Assembly (NCBI RefSeq): GCF_036689865.1
Contig: NZ_JBAHUQ010000019.1
Span: forward strand, 1 to 64,000
Length of the DNA stretch: 64,000 bases
Direction: 5' to 3'
Source: Magnetococcus sp. PR-3
GTDB taxonomy: Bacteria; Pseudomonadota; Magnetococcia; Magnetococcales; Magnetococcaceae
Made by a program: the position numbers and the translations under genes
Shown: piece after piece, positions 27,247 to 36,905 of the stretch
Numbering within the stretch: position 1 is the stretch's first letter
How the letters are laid out: every line of letters begins with the position of its first letter
The notes under the pieces: model-generated
What the model was told of the DNA's origin: nothing
Databases searched by the model: none
The model's input: only the letters and a program-made list of their open reading frames with translations

Positions 27247-27771
27247 AGTATCTCTCCAACGGGAATCCAGGTGTGCGTAACGCGCGCACATCACGCACAC
27301 CAAACCAGACAGCCCCTCATTTCATCCAATGGTTACCCCTAAGGGTCAACCACGCTCCAGAACCTATTCAAGATACGCCACAGCACTGACCTTTATACGC
27401 TGTCAACGTATTTTTTGAATTTCACTCAATCTAACACTTGACAAACACCGTCATGCTCGACAAAATCTTCCGACCTGCGCTCTACCCATCTTTGTCATTT
27501 TAAAGAAGGCACCAAATTTTTTTGGTGATGAGATCAGGTCTTCAACCTTGGGCTCGCAGGATTGCACCCCAACCACTGACGCTCCACACGGAACCGAGCA
27601 TCCGACCAGGGAACCCGCACCCATACCGGGCAGCCGGAACTCAAGACCAGCTTTATCGCACGAAACCATCTAGAAATCTAGTTTCACCCAGTCAGGGCTA
27701 CATGAGCATCATGTAATCCCCCTTTAATGTCATGGTGTGAAATGTTAATCGCGTGACAAGGAAACACCCCA
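27247..27771. other. Intergenic region with divergent control signals
   Basis: These 525 bp separate the Rieske-fusion gene (minus) from yqeY-dnaG-rpoD (plus). The only clear signal is TTGACA (27438-27443), a 17-bp spacer and CAAAAT (27461-27466) on the plus strand, a candidate promoter for the operon, although its leader would be about 300 nt long. No rpsU gene, the usual first gene of this operon, is present. Confidence 0.45.
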
Positions 27772-28215
27772 ATGAGCATTCAAACGCAACTCGGCCAACG
27801 CATGAAAGAGGCGATGCGTAATAAGGACAGCGAAACCCTCTCTGCCCTTCGCATGCTCAAAGCGGCATTACTCAATGAAGAGAAAGCCGGCAAAGGGGAT
27901 GTTACCGATACAGATGCTATCCGGGTGATTCGTAGCCAGATAAAGCAGCGGCGGGATTCAGCCACAGCCATGCGTGACGGTGGGCGAGAAGAAGCCGCTG
28001 CCAAGGAAGAAGCAGAGGTCACCATACTGGAAGCTTTTCTACCTGAGCCACTCAGTGATGATGAGATGCAAGCTTTGGTTGAGCAAGCCATGACCACAAC
28101 AGGTGCAGACTCTATTAAAAAAATGGGGGCTGTGATGGGGTGGTTAAAAAAGAACAGTGATGACCGGGCCGATTTTGGCAAGTTATCTGCCATGGTTAAG
28201 GGTCGTCTGGGTTAA
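27772..28215 (+). CDS. yqeY: YqeY/GatB-tail family protein
   Basis: A 147-residue protein of the YqeY family, related to the tRNA-binding C-terminal domain of GatB: LGQRMKEAMRNKDSETLSAL, LEAFLPEPLSDDEMQALVEQ and a C-terminal MGAVMGWLKKN. The biochemical role is not established; its place before dnaG and rpoD is conserved in many bacteria. It ends nine bases before the dnaG start, so the genes are co-transcribed. Confidence 0.92.
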   Translation: MSIQTQLGQRMKEAMRNKDSETLSALRMLKAALLNEEKAGKGDVTDTDAIRVIRSQIKQRRDSATAMRDGGREEAAAKEEAEVTILEAFLPEPLSDDEMQALVEQAMTTTGADSIKKMGAVMGWLKKNSDDRADFGKLSAMVKGRLG

Positions 28216-28223
28216 TCCCAGTC

Positions 28224-30164
28224 GTGGCTTATTTCCCAGACAGCTACCTTGATCAACTCAAGGAGCGGGTGGATATTATTGATGTTGTAGAGCGCCAGCT
28301 CCCTCTAAAAAAGAGAGGCCGAAACTGGCTTGGGCTCTGCCCTTTTCATCAGGAGAAGACCCCTTCTTTCAATGTTAACCAGGAGAAGGGTTACTACAAA
28401 TGCTTTGGGTGCGGAGCCAGTGGAGACGCCATTAAGTTTCTACAGCAAACGCGGGGCATGCCCTTTGAAGAGGCGATTCGGGAGTTGGCGGCACAAAGCG
28501 GGCTACCGCTTCCTGAAAGAAGCAAAGAAACACCCGCCCAGGCTCAGGCTCGGGATAAAAGGGGCAAGCTACGCAGCCTGCTGGAAGAGACTAAGCGTTT
28601 TTTCCAAGGCCAGCTTAAAGCCCCAAACGGGCGCATGGCCCGAGAATATTTACATCGTCGCGGTTTAACGGCAGAGACCATATCCAGCTATGAACTGGGC
28701 TTTGCACCGCCAGGATGGCGCAACCTGCTTGATTTTTTTGGCGGGGGGGATGCGGCTGTTGAGATCATGCTGGATGCTGGGCTATTGATCAAAAAAGATG
28801 ATGGCACCGTTTACGACCGCTTTCGAAACCGGGTTATTTTTCCCATTCTTGACAGTCGTGGCCGGTGTATCGCTTTTGGTGGCCGTGTTTTAACCGATGA
28901 GAAACCGAAGTACATCAACTCACCAGAGACTGCGCTGTACAATAAAAGCGATGTGCTCTATGCCCTCAGCCATGCGCAAGAGCGCTGGAGCAGAGGTGAA
29001 ATGGCACTGGTGGTTGAAGGCTATATGGATGCGGTTATGCTGGCAGAATATGGCTTTTCCGGTACCGTGGCTACCCTGGGAACAGCGGTTACCGATCAGC
29101 ATTTAAAGCGATTATGGCAACGCACCAATCGGCTGATCTTCTGTTTTGATGGTGATACCGCTGGACGCCGTGCCGCGTGGCGGGCTTTAGAGCGCGGCCT
29201 AAACGGCTTACAGGCCGACCGACATATGCAGTTTCTTTTTCTACCAGACGGGGAGGACCCCGACTCTCTGGTACAAAAAGAGGGGGTTGCTAAGTTTAAA
29301 GAACGCGCCAAACGCGCCATCAGCCCCATGCAACTGATCCATAAGGTAATGGGGAAACAACTGGATCTCTATACACCCGAGGGACGCGCAGCTGCCGCAC
29401 ACCGCATACGCCCCTTAATTTCCAGTGTGGCCGATCCAGTGCTGCGCCAACTGTATGCAGATGATTTAGGGGACAAACTTGGCGGGTTAAGGGGAGAACA
29501 ACTGCTGCAAGGGGTCGCACCAAACCAGATGCAAGCGCCGACAGCGCCCTGGCAAACCTCCCCCTCCCAGCCCCCCTGGACACCACCACCAAGGTCCGCG
29601 CCCGCCCCAACACAAGGCGCCCCTGAAAAAAGAAGCTGGCAACCTGCTTTTAAGAAAAAACAGGCTTGGCAAAAAACCGGGGCACCAACCCTGGAACAAG
29701 AGGTCTCAACGTTACGTCTAGGTGGTGAGACCAAAGGTCGAGATTTTGAACAGGTATTGATTGCATCAGCACTTCGATCACCGGTTCTTTTACAAGAAAA
29801 TCTCGAAGAATTAGATAAAGCAAAGTTGAAAAGCTCTCAACTTTATCAATTATTGACCGAACTGTTGAGTGTAGCACCTGACTTAGTCGAGTTGGACCAC
29901 ACAGACGTCTTTCCTATCGATCAGCTAAGCGATAGACAGTCTGTCTTACTGGCTAAGCGTATTTTGAGAGAAGAAGAAACACCTTTGGATGATCCCGTCA
30001 GGGAGTTTGAAGGTGCGTTAAAGGCTGTGCAATCACGACAATTGGAAGAAGAAATCGTAGAGGCCAAAGCCCGTATTCGTCAAAACGATCGGGATACCAT
30101 TGATAAAGACCTCCAACGACTGAACTTTCTATTGGAAGAGAGAGCACGGCTTAAGCAGCGTTAG
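28224..30164 (+). CDS. dnaG: DNA primase
   Basis: A 646-residue DnaG that lays RNA primers for lagging-strand synthesis. The N-terminal zinc domain is seen in GLCPFHQEKTPSFNV and KCFGCGASGDAIKFL (CHC2 ligands); the TOPRIM core has VVEGYMDAVMLAEYG and FCFDGDTAGRRAA; and a Pro-rich linker (about 435-485) leads to the DnaB-interacting C-terminal domain. The start codon is GTG at 28224 (next residues AYFPDSYLDQLKERV). It is the middle gene of yqeY-dnaG-rpoD. Confidence 0.97.
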   Translation: MAYFPDSYLDQLKERVDIIDVVERQLPLKKRGRNWLGLCPFHQEKTPSFNVNQEKGYYKCFGCGASGDAIKFLQQTRGMPFEEAIRELAAQSGLPLPERSKETPAQAQARDKRGKLRSLLEETKRFFQGQLKAPNGRMAREYLHRRGLTAETISSYELGFAPPGWRNLLDFFGGGDAAVEIMLDAGLLIKKDDGTVYDRFRNRVIFPILDSRGRCIAFGGRVLTDEKPKYINSPETALYNKSDVLYALSHAQERWSRGEMALVVEGYMDAVMLAEYGFSGTVATLGTAVTDQHLKRLWQRTNRLIFCFDGDTAGRRAAWRALERGLNGLQADRHMQFLFLPDGEDPDSLVQKEGVAKFKERAKRAISPMQLIHKVMGKQLDLYTPEGRAAAAHRIRPLISSVADPVLRQLYADDLGDKLGGLRGEQLLQGVAPNQMQAPTAPWQTSPSQPPWTPPPRSAPAPTQGAPEKRSWQPAFKKKQAWQKTGAPTLEQEVSTLRLGGETKGRDFEQVLIASALRSPVLLQENLEELDKAKLKSSQLYQLLTELLSVAPDLVELDHTDVFPIDQLSDRQSVLLAKRILREEETPLDDPVREFEGALKAVQSRQLEEEIVEAKARIRQNDRDTIDKDLQRLNFLLEERARLKQR

Positions 30165-30221
30165 ATTGGGTATCTAACGCTGACGATCGGCAAACACCGT
30201 GTAATGGACGGAAAAGGTAAC

Positions 30222-32285
30222 ATGGCCGAGGATAACAAGCGCGAAGACATGAAAAAGCTCATCGCCCGCGGTAAAGAGCGGGGCTTCTTGACCTATGATG
30301 AGGTCAACGATGTGCTTCCCAACGACATGAACTCTGCAGAGGATATGGAAGATGTTGTCGGTCTCCTCGACAACATGGGTATCAATCTGGTTAATGACGA
30401 GAACGAAGAGACAGCTCAAACAAAGAGCACCTCTAATGCCCGTATCGGCAATCTCGATAACCTAGATGAAGATATCGCCGAGGAGCCTATCGCCATCTCC
30501 GATTTTGATGCTGAGAGTGACGATGATGATAGCGAGGACAGTGAAGAGAGCGGCCGTAGCGATGGGGCCATCGAGGATATTGATCTAGGTAAGACAGATG
30601 ACCCTGTACGTATGTATTTACGTGAAATGGGTTCGGTGGAGTTGCTCACCCGAGAAGGTGAGATCGCCATCGCCAAGCGTATCGAAGAAGGCTGTAATGA
30701 GGTTATCGCGACCATTTGCGATGCCCCATCTACCTTCAATGAAGTGATGACGCTGGCAGAACGCTTACGTGCGGGTGAAGTATCATTACGTGAAGTCCTG
30801 GACATCTCCACACCCCAAGAAGAGGGTGCTGAAGAAGAAGAGACAGAGGCCACGACAGAACTTGGTGAAGAAGCGGAGGCCACAGAGGGCTCTGAGACAG
30901 ACCAGGAAAAAGGTGAGGAAGCCAGCACCCAAGAGGGTGAGGAAGCCGCACCTGTCGTCGTTGTTGAAGAAGCCCCCCCTCCGGTCAAAACTGAAGAGGA
31001 GATCGCTGCAGAACGCGAAGCGGAAAATGAACAGTTCCGCGAGCTCTATGAAGCAACGTTGGCGACCTTTGATGAGATCACCCGTGAGAATGAAGTACTC
31101 ACGGATCTGCGTGATCCTTTGACTGAAGCTCTGCAGAAAAACCCCACTGGGGCTGAGTGCAAAAAGCTGTTGGCTGAATACAATGCCCACAAATCACGTA
31201 TTGTGGAAATTGTTGCATCCATTAAGTTCTCCCCCAAACAGCGTGACCGTTTGGTTGAGCGCATAAAAAGCTATGTTGCTGCTGTACGTGCCCAGGAACA
31301 GAAGATTCTGGTGGTGGTCACCCAGTGCAACGTTAAAAAGCCAGAGTTTGTTCAGCAGTTCTCAGGCAATGAAAGTGACCCTGCCTGGATTGATGGCTTT
31401 GCGAAAACACGAAGTGCACCTTGGAAGCGTCTCTATGAGCATGCGGACACCATTCGTGAAGCACAGTCGGTCATTCGCAGCATCGAAGAAGAAGCATGCC
31501 AAAAAGTTTCTGACCTGAAAAAATGTAACAAGAAACTTTTGGACGGTGAGCGCCGAGCCAATCAGGCCAAAAAAGAGATGGTTGAGGCCAACTTACGTTT
31601 GGTCATTTCCATTGCCAAGAAGTACACCAATCGTGGACTTCAGTTCCTGGATCTTATTCAGGAAGGCAACATTGGCCTGATGAAAGCTGTGGATAAGTTT
31701 GAGTGGCGTCGCGGATATAAATTCTCCACCTACGCAACATGGTGGATTCGCCAGGCCATTACACGCTCTATTGCTGACCAAGCACGCACCATTCGTATTC
31801 CGGTGCATATGATTGAAACCATCAATAAACTGGTTCGCACCAGCCGACAGATGGTTCAAGAGATGGGTCGTGAACCTACGCCAGAAGAGATTGCTGAGCG
31901 TATGAGCATGAGCTTAGAGAAGGTTCGTAAGGTTCTTAAAATTGCCAAAGAACCCATCTCGCTGGAAACACCTGTTGGTGATGAAGAAGATTCTCACCTC
32001 GGTGACTTCATCGAAGACAAGTCCATGCTTTCCCCATCTGAGCATGCGATTATGTCTAATTTGCGTGACACCACAGGGCGTGTTCTGCAGACCCTAACCA
32101 GCCGCGAAGAGCATGTCTTACGCATGCGGTTTGGTATTGGTCTGCCCACCGATCACACCCTGGAAGAGGTAGGTAAGCAGTTTAATGTAACCCGTGAGCG
32201 TATTCGCCAGATTGAGGCTAAAGCGCTGCGTAAGTTACGCCATCCTACCCGCTCCCGTAAGCTTAGAAGCTTCCTAGAGTCTTAA
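30222..32285 (+). CDS. rpoD: Primary sigma factor RpoD
   Basis: A 687-residue sigma-70. Region 1.1 is at the N-terminus ([20 protein letters not shown]), region 1.2 has [20 protein letters not shown], region 2 has [20 protein letters not shown] and [20 protein letters not shown], and region 4 has [20 protein letters not shown]. The non-conserved region between 1.2 and 2 is enlarged and includes about 80 residues rich in Glu, Thr and Pro (about 195-275). The ATG at 30222 (MAEDNKRED) is preferred over 30204 because GGAAAAGG precedes it. It is the last gene of the macromolecular-synthesis operon. Confidence 0.96.
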   Translation: MAEDNKREDMKKLIARGKERGFLTYDEVNDVLPNDMNSAEDMEDVVGLLDNMGINLVNDENEETAQTKSTSNARIGNLDNLDEDIAEEPIAISDFDAESDDDDSEDSEESGRSDGAIEDIDLGKTDDPVRMYLREMGSVELLTREGEIAIAKRIEEGCNEVIATICDAPSTFNEVMTLAERLRAGEVSLREVLDISTPQEEGAEEEETEATTELGEEAEATEGSETDQEKGEEASTQEGEEAAPVVVVEEAPPPVKTEEEIAAEREAENEQFRELYEATLATFDEITRENEVLTDLRDPLTEALQKNPTGAECKKLLAEYNAHKSRIVEIVASIKFSPKQRDRLVERIKSYVAAVRAQEQKILVVVTQCNVKKPEFVQQFSGNESDPAWIDGFAKTRSAPWKRLYEHADTIREAQSVIRSIEEEACQKVSDLKKCNKKLLDGERRANQAKKEMVEANLRLVISIAKKYTNRGLQFLDLIQEGNIGLMKAVDKFEWRRGYKFSTYATWWIRQAITRSIADQARTIRIPVHMIETINKLVRTSRQMVQEMGREPTPEEIAERMSMSLEKVRKVLKIAKEPISLETPVGDEEDSHLGDFIEDKSMLSPSEHAIMSNLRDTTGRVLQTLTSREEHVLRMRFGIGLPTDHTLEEVGKQFNVTRERIRQIEAKALRKLRHPTRSRKLRSFLES

Positions 32286-32289
32286 GAAA

Positions 32290-32322
32290 AAAGGCACCGT
32301 CCCTCTTCTGGGCGGTGCCTTT
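32290..32322 (+). terminator. Terminator of the yqeY-dnaG-rpoD operon
   Basis: Hairpin AAAGGCACCG/CGGTGCCTTT followed by a pyrimidine-rich TTCTCTTTAT tail, five bases after the rpoD stop. Confidence 0.85.
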
Positions 32323-32633
32323 CTCTTTATACCCCTGCCACACCGTCTCAACGCCCGATACAACGTGGCGCCAAGTACACCATCTCCTGCCCCCCTCTAG
32401 AGCCATCGACACAACACGCCAAGCTCCGCCAACATCGTTGCGTTGCCCCCCTGCCCTGGTGATACAACACGTCAATGGTCAAGGATGATTGTCAGGCCGA
32501 TTCACCATGCTGTTAAGGGAAGCTTTCTACCGTGGGCGCAGAAGGAAGCACAAGGAACCCATAGAGATTGCACGTTGCCTGTGGGGAGACTTTATATTAA
32601 GATTTGCCGCTCACATGGTCATTAGCTGACAAA

Positions 32634-32709
32634 GGGCCCATAGCTCAGCGGTCAGAGCCGCCGGCTCATAACCGGTCGGTCCCAGGTTCGAATCCTGGTG
32701 GGCCCACCA
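32634..32709 (+). tRNA. CAT-anticodon tRNA, probably tRNA-Ile2 (lysidine type)
   Basis: A 76-nt cloverleaf with acceptor GGGCCCA/TGGGCCC, anticodon loop CTCATAA (CAT), T-arm GGTTCGAATCC and encoded CCA. CAT could mean Met or Ile2. The anticodon stem (CCGGC/ACCGG) and C4-G69, C5-G68 pairs in the acceptor are features known to be recognised by TilS, which converts the C to lysidine, so Ile2 is favoured; the first base pair G1-C72 excludes an initiator. tilS itself is not in the window. Confidence 0.9.
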
Positions 32710-32741
32710 TTACCCTTTCCGGGGAAATACTCCCGGCTGAA

Positions 32742-32770
32742 GAACCGCCTTTTGAGGCGGTTTTTTTATT
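32742..32770 (+). terminator. Terminator after the CAT tRNA
   Basis: Hairpin AACCGCC/GGCGGTT with T7, 33 bp after the tRNA end. The following 270 bp up to 33037 contain a separate 8-bp hairpin, GTGAGTCC/GGACTCAC at 32914-32938, and no supported gene. Confidence 0.85.
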
Positions 32771-33037
32771 GCCTGATTCTACAATTAAACAAATATTTAG
32801 CATGATATTCTGCCGGTGTGCTCAAGGCCTGTCTCCCGGACCCGCCTCACGGATTCTTCGCTGATTGGTTCTCTCTTTGGCAATATTCTCTGTTAAAGTC
32901 GGATTCAGGCCCGGTGAGTCCAGCAAAACCGGACTCACTATTTATTCACAAAACCAACTATTAACAGAAAAAGCTAATCTGGCGAATTCCAAAATGTACT
33001 TGGTTGATCTCGGATCAATATTTCCACAAGAAGCCGT

Positions 33038-33340
33038 ATGGTGGCTGCGGGAGAAGTGTCGCGGGCCATGGTTTTCGGCCAGCCGACGTTCACCTTGGCA
33101 GAACCCAATGCCGCAGGTGAAATGCCCCAGCTCACTGAGCGTCAGGAGCAGGCGGTTGCTCTCACGCAAAAGCATGGCCGCATCACCCGGCAGGAGCTGG
33201 CAACTGAGCAGGGGATCTCCATCCGAACCGCGAGTCGTGAGATTACGGTATTGGTAGCGCATGGAGCTATCGTTTCAGATGGGCGAAAAGGTCGTTTGGC
33301 CGGTTACCATGTTCAACGGAACAGATCGGCAAGCCATTGA
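33038..33340 (+). CDS. Orphan winged-helix DNA-binding domain (Fic-associated type)
   Basis: A 100-residue ORF. Residues about 33-95 form a DeoR/Fic-C-terminal-like winged helix: LTERQEQAVALTQKHGRITR, then QELATEQGISIRTASREITV and a GRLAGYHV wing. Such domains normally sit at the C-terminus of Fic AMP-transferases or RecG-like ATPases; the catalytic part is not found upstream in any frame. The ATG has no convincing ribosome binding site. It may be the remnant of a larger gene, or a small DNA-binding protein. It converges on the histidine kinase gene. Confidence 0.4.
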   Translation: MVAAGEVSRAMVFGQPTFTLAEPNAAGEMPQLTERQEQAVALTQKHGRITRQELATEQGISIRTASREITVLVAHGAIVSDGRKGRLAGYHVQRNRSASH

Positions 33341-33419
33341 AGCAGAGCGCCGGGCAACTCGAAAATGGTACTGGCAACTCCTCTTTGCCTTCTGGCTCCA
33401 CTCATTTGACACATCGCAA

Positions 33420-34550
33420 TCAAATGGGGAAATTAACTGTAACCAACACCTCATTGGCTGCTGGAATCTCGACTGCAATCGTTCCCCCAAGAGCCTCGGT
33501 TATAAGCCGGGCCGAGTAAGTTCCCAATCCAGTTCCCCCAACTTTATCCGAAGTGACCAGCTTATCGAAAAATCGGGCAAGGGTATTCTCAGAAAGATAT
33601 CCATAATTGTGAACGCGTACCTCGGCTACACTTTGTTTTCTTGACAGGTTTATTGTTACCTGGGAGCCAGCAGGGCTAGCTTCCACAGCATTTTTCAAAA
33701 GATTGGAAAACAGTGTGAATACCAATAGCTCCTCGGCTAGGATTGATAAACTCTGATCTCCCTCGATAAGTATAGAGACTCTTCTATGGCGAGTTGTCGA
33801 TTCAAATTCTTGCGTTATCTGCTGTAGTACGGATAGTGGACTCACGATTTGGAAATTTGGGCTGTAGATGCCCTGCTCCATTCGATATAGATCCAGTGAG
33901 CGATTGATCTGCTCAAGCATACGATAGCCAGATTTCTGAATGTGGAGGATCATTTTCCTCTGGCTATCAGTTAAATTTTCATCTTCTAAGAGCACTTCCG
34001 GGAAACCGATGATCGTAGTCAAGGGGCCTTTGAGATCATGTCTCGTCATATGCTCCACGATCTCATGCAACTTTGCTTGCTCGATCAGAGCTTTTTCAGC
34101 AAGGCGGCGTATTGTGATGTCCTCAATGGCCAACAGGAAACTCGGGGGAAAGTCGCCCAATCTTTCAATCTTCCGTGCATTAAGCAGCATCGTCCTCTGG
34201 CCGATAACAGGAAAGCTATGTTCGACTTCAAAGTTTTCGATTGTTGTATTTCCAGGAATGATTGACTCTAATAATTCCCGTAATTTGGGAATGTTCCACT
34301 GACCGTTTCCAACCTCATAGATCTGACGCCCTTCTGTATCCACAGGACTCACATGGAAAGTACGGTAGAAGCTACGGCTTGCCATTATTATCTTGAGGGA
34401 CCCATCCAGCACCAGAAGTGGCTCCCGCAACGTCTCCACAACAGCCTCTGCGTATTCCAGTAATCTCTCTGAACTGGGATCTTCCAAGCGACTCACTACG
34501 AACCTCCGCTCTGACGGAATTGCCTTCAAAACCAATCCTGCTGTGGACAT
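33420..34550 (-). CDS. Soluble PAS-domain sensor histidine kinase
   Basis: A 376-residue kinase without membrane segments. A PAS domain lies at about 35-150 (EPLLVLDGSLKIIMASRSFY), the dimerisation/phospho-acceptor helix has MTRHDLKGPLTTIIGF with the His near residue 168, and the HATPase domain has the N-box LFSNLLKNAVEASPAGS and G2-box GGTGLGTYSARLITEA. It should sense a cytoplasmic signal. No response regulator is adjacent. It lies 97 bp downstream of the racemase gene on the same strand and may share its transcript. Confidence 0.88.
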   Translation of the reverse strand: MSTAGLVLKAIPSERRFVVSRLEDPSSERLLEYAEAVVETLREPLLVLDGSLKIIMASRSFYRTFHVSPVDTEGRQIYEVGNGQWNIPKLRELLESIIPGNTTIENFEVEHSFPVIGQRTMLLNARKIERLGDFPPSFLLAIEDITIRRLAEKALIEQAKLHEIVEHMTRHDLKGPLTTIIGFPEVLLEDENLTDSQRKMILHIQKSGYRMLEQINRSLDLYRMEQGIYSPNFQIVSPLSVLQQITQEFESTTRHRRVSILIEGDQSLSILAEELLVFTLFSNLLKNAVEASPAGSQVTINLSRKQSVAEVRVHNYGYLSENTLARFFDKLVTSDKVGGTGLGTYSARLITEALGGTIAVEIPAANEVLVTVNFPI

Positions 34551-34647
34551 TGGCGAAACAGTTTGCGCCGAAACTGCGCAATGGTCGTATGATCCGGGGT
34601 CTCATCCCCAACGATCAGCCGGAACACTCGATCCATTTGAGTCTTCA

Positions 34648-35706
34648 TCAATGATAACATTTCATGACAAATGGTGAGGTCATCGCATAGAGAATTGTAC
34701 TGTAGTTGGGTTGAAAACTGACCTCGGAGCCAACCGGATGCTCATGGTGAGCAACCTCCAAAATCAGGTGGTCGCTGCTAGCTCCCAGGATTTTTACCCC
34801 TGGAGGAGGCCGTAGGCCATCTGGATCGACCTCTTGACGCCCCATGGCAAGAAGGCTCTGAGAGATGAGCCCCCGATCTCCGATAGTTTCTGTTTCTCCA
34901 AAGGCCGTTTGCGCGATCTTTCCCCAGGGCTGCGATGGTTTTATTTTTGACTCGATGACCTCACCGGTGACCGTGATGGCATCTGTGTAAAGCCCGCTAA
35001 TCGGTTGACGATGGAGCGTTTCCAGTCCCAGCAAGATCGATTCGCCCAAACGAAGGTCATTGATTCGTCTCGTTTCGACCCCACTGAGCGCCCATTGAAG
35101 GTTGGCCGAGTTTCCCCCCGACACCATTTCAAGGGTCATACCCAAGGACGCCTCAATGGTGTCGGCAAGGTCGGATAGCTCAGCCATGTTCCTGCAATCC
35201 GGCGTCACGCCACATCGGCAAGCGAGATTTGCTCCAATCCCTTTTATTATTATGTTTGGGAGTCGTTGTGCTTCTTCCACTGTATTCAGTAACGCATCGG
35301 GCATGATGCCTTCACGTAAATCGCCCAACTCAACCATCAATATAATTTCATGTGTTTTCCGCGCCTTAAGAGCGGCTATGGAGAGCGCTTTAATGACTGA
35401 AATTTCGGTATTGCAGCTCAAATCGGCATGGCGCACCACTTGGCTTGCCTCGCTGATCATGGGGGACCGCAAGAGCATCATCGAGGTTATTATCGATGCA
35501 TCACGCATTGTCTCAATATTGTGGATGCGAGAATCGCCAAGAGTCCGAACCCCTGCCCGGAGCATAGCTCCAGCGATCTCGGGTGAACCCAAGGTGGCTT
35601 TGGTGACCCCTGTTACCGAGATGCCCTTTGGGGCAAGCCGTTTAACCAAAATACGGGCATTGTGGTGGATTTTATGAAGATCGAACTCTATCCGTGGCGC
35701 GGTCAT
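34648..35706 (-). CDS. PLP-dependent amino-acid racemase, ornithine-racemase-like
   Basis: A 352-residue alanine-racemase-fold protein. The PLP lysine lies in VTGVTKATLGSPEIAGAML; ILMVELGDLREGIMP and SGGNSANLQWALS are typical of the ornithine/broad-specificity racemase branch (Orr/YhfX-like), not of the essential Alr. The lack of the classical C-terminal alanine racemase domain supports this. The start (ATG at 35704-35706) overlaps the stop of the DUF1611 gene by four bases, so the two are translationally coupled and probably act on the same D-amino acid. Confidence 0.85.
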   Translation of the reverse strand: MTAPRIEFDLHKIHHNARILVKRLAPKGISVTGVTKATLGSPEIAGAMLRAGVRTLGDSRIHNIETMRDASIITSMMLLRSPMISEASQVVRHADLSCNTEISVIKALSIAALKARKTHEIILMVELGDLREGIMPDALLNTVEEAQRLPNIIIKGIGANLACRCGVTPDCRNMAELSDLADTIEASLGMTLEMVSGGNSANLQWALSGVETRRINDLRLGESILLGLETLHRQPISGLYTDAITVTGEVIESKIKPSQPWGKIAQTAFGETETIGDRGLISQSLLAMGRQEVDPDGLRPPPGVKILGASSDHLILEVAHHEHPVGSEVSFQPNYSTILYAMTSPFVMKCYH

Positions 35707-36905
35707 TGGGAGGCTGTGACGAGGCTTCTCTCAAGCTTGGGAAATGCCGTAAGGACCATCTCCACCAAGCGCTGAGCTGGTCGGGTCAGGGGATCGGTGG
35801 CGATTATGCTCAAGCTATTTTCATATCGAGCGATGGCCGCGTCGACATCTGCGTTGCTCATCCCCTCATGGTTAATGGTCAGGCCGATGACCTTGGTGTC
35901 TGAGAAGCTCTGAATAAGATGAATCTCCGAGGCGGGCGACGGCATGATCATCTGTTCGAAATCACAACGGTGGGAGCGTCCTGGCGCGTGTTGCAAGATA
36001 ACGCCGTCAGGGCAACTTCCCCTCAGGATGAAGGATGAGGTGGAATAGGCGGGATGGCTCAACGCGCCTTGTCCCTCAATGATGATGAGATCGGGGTTCT
36101 CATTCTCAAACGCTTCGACAATGGTGGACTCTAACTCACCTGCGCAAAACTGTGACGGAATGGCATCAAGGGCCACGCCGTAGCGAGCCCCCTGGATCAA
36201 GCTGGTCTGACCGGTACCGATCAAGATGGTTTTAATGCCGAGTTCGTTGAGTGCCTGTGTCAAAATGGTCGATGTGGTGCGCTTGCCAATAGCACAGTCG
36301 GTGCCGAGTACGGCAATACGTGGGCAGGTGACCTGGGCAATGCTGCCATTGAAGGTTCGCAGTTCCTTCCGCTCACGGGGTTTACGAACGTCGCGAATGC
36401 TCACCTGGTTGATCTCTGCCGCAGCCGAAAATTCCGGGTCGTCACTCAAAAACTCATGCAGGCCGTTGATGATGTTCATTTTAAGGCGAATGGCCTTGAG
36501 GATGATATCGCGTTCCTGCAGCGACAGCAGTCCGCTAGCTGGAGCCATTCCGTAAATGAAGAAATCTGGCGTTTTACCAGCATGTTCCAATGCCTCGGTG
36601 AGGTCCCTGAAAATGGGAATCCCGTTCTGCTTGCCGTCTAGGATCAAGCCTGCATCACACCCGGCCTGTTTGCTATCAATAACCGAGAGAATTTTGTATC
36701 GTTCTGAATGGCGGACTAGGCCGTTGGCCGTTTTCCCATCGATGCCGCCAAAGTTGGCTTCACAGTAGATGATGGCGCTGGGAATTTGCTCTTTGGTAGC
36801 AGCATGTAAGGTGAGCTACTTCGATATCACGGTAGCACGATCAGACATACCGTCACGCCGATCAGCCAATGCATCGGAGGAGAGGGAAAAGTGGTTTTTT
36901 GGCAT
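35703..36905 (-). CDS. DUF1611/DgcN-type protein interrupted by an in-frame amber codon
   Basis: The protein has the DUF1611 architecture: an N-terminal domain (AIIYCEANFGGIDGKTANGL) and a C-terminal P-loop domain (GTDCAIGKRTTS, IIIEGQGALSHPAY). One family branch, DgcN, is known as a D-glutamate N-acetyltransferase. In phase with this domain, an ATG at 36903-36905 with AAGGA six bases upstream begins a 29-codon segment (MPKNHFSLSSDALADRR...) that ends in TAG at 36816-36818; the frame then runs openly to 35703. Between the TAG and a TTG at 36645-36647 there is no ATG, GTG or TTG in frame, and starting at that TTG would delete the conserved N-terminus. So it is a nonsense-mutated gene, a read-through gene, or uses a non-standard start. 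Confidence 0.75.

Noticed and set aside
28330-31518. Several long frames antisense or out of phase within dnaG and rpoD
   Set aside because: All are shadows of clearly conserved genes.
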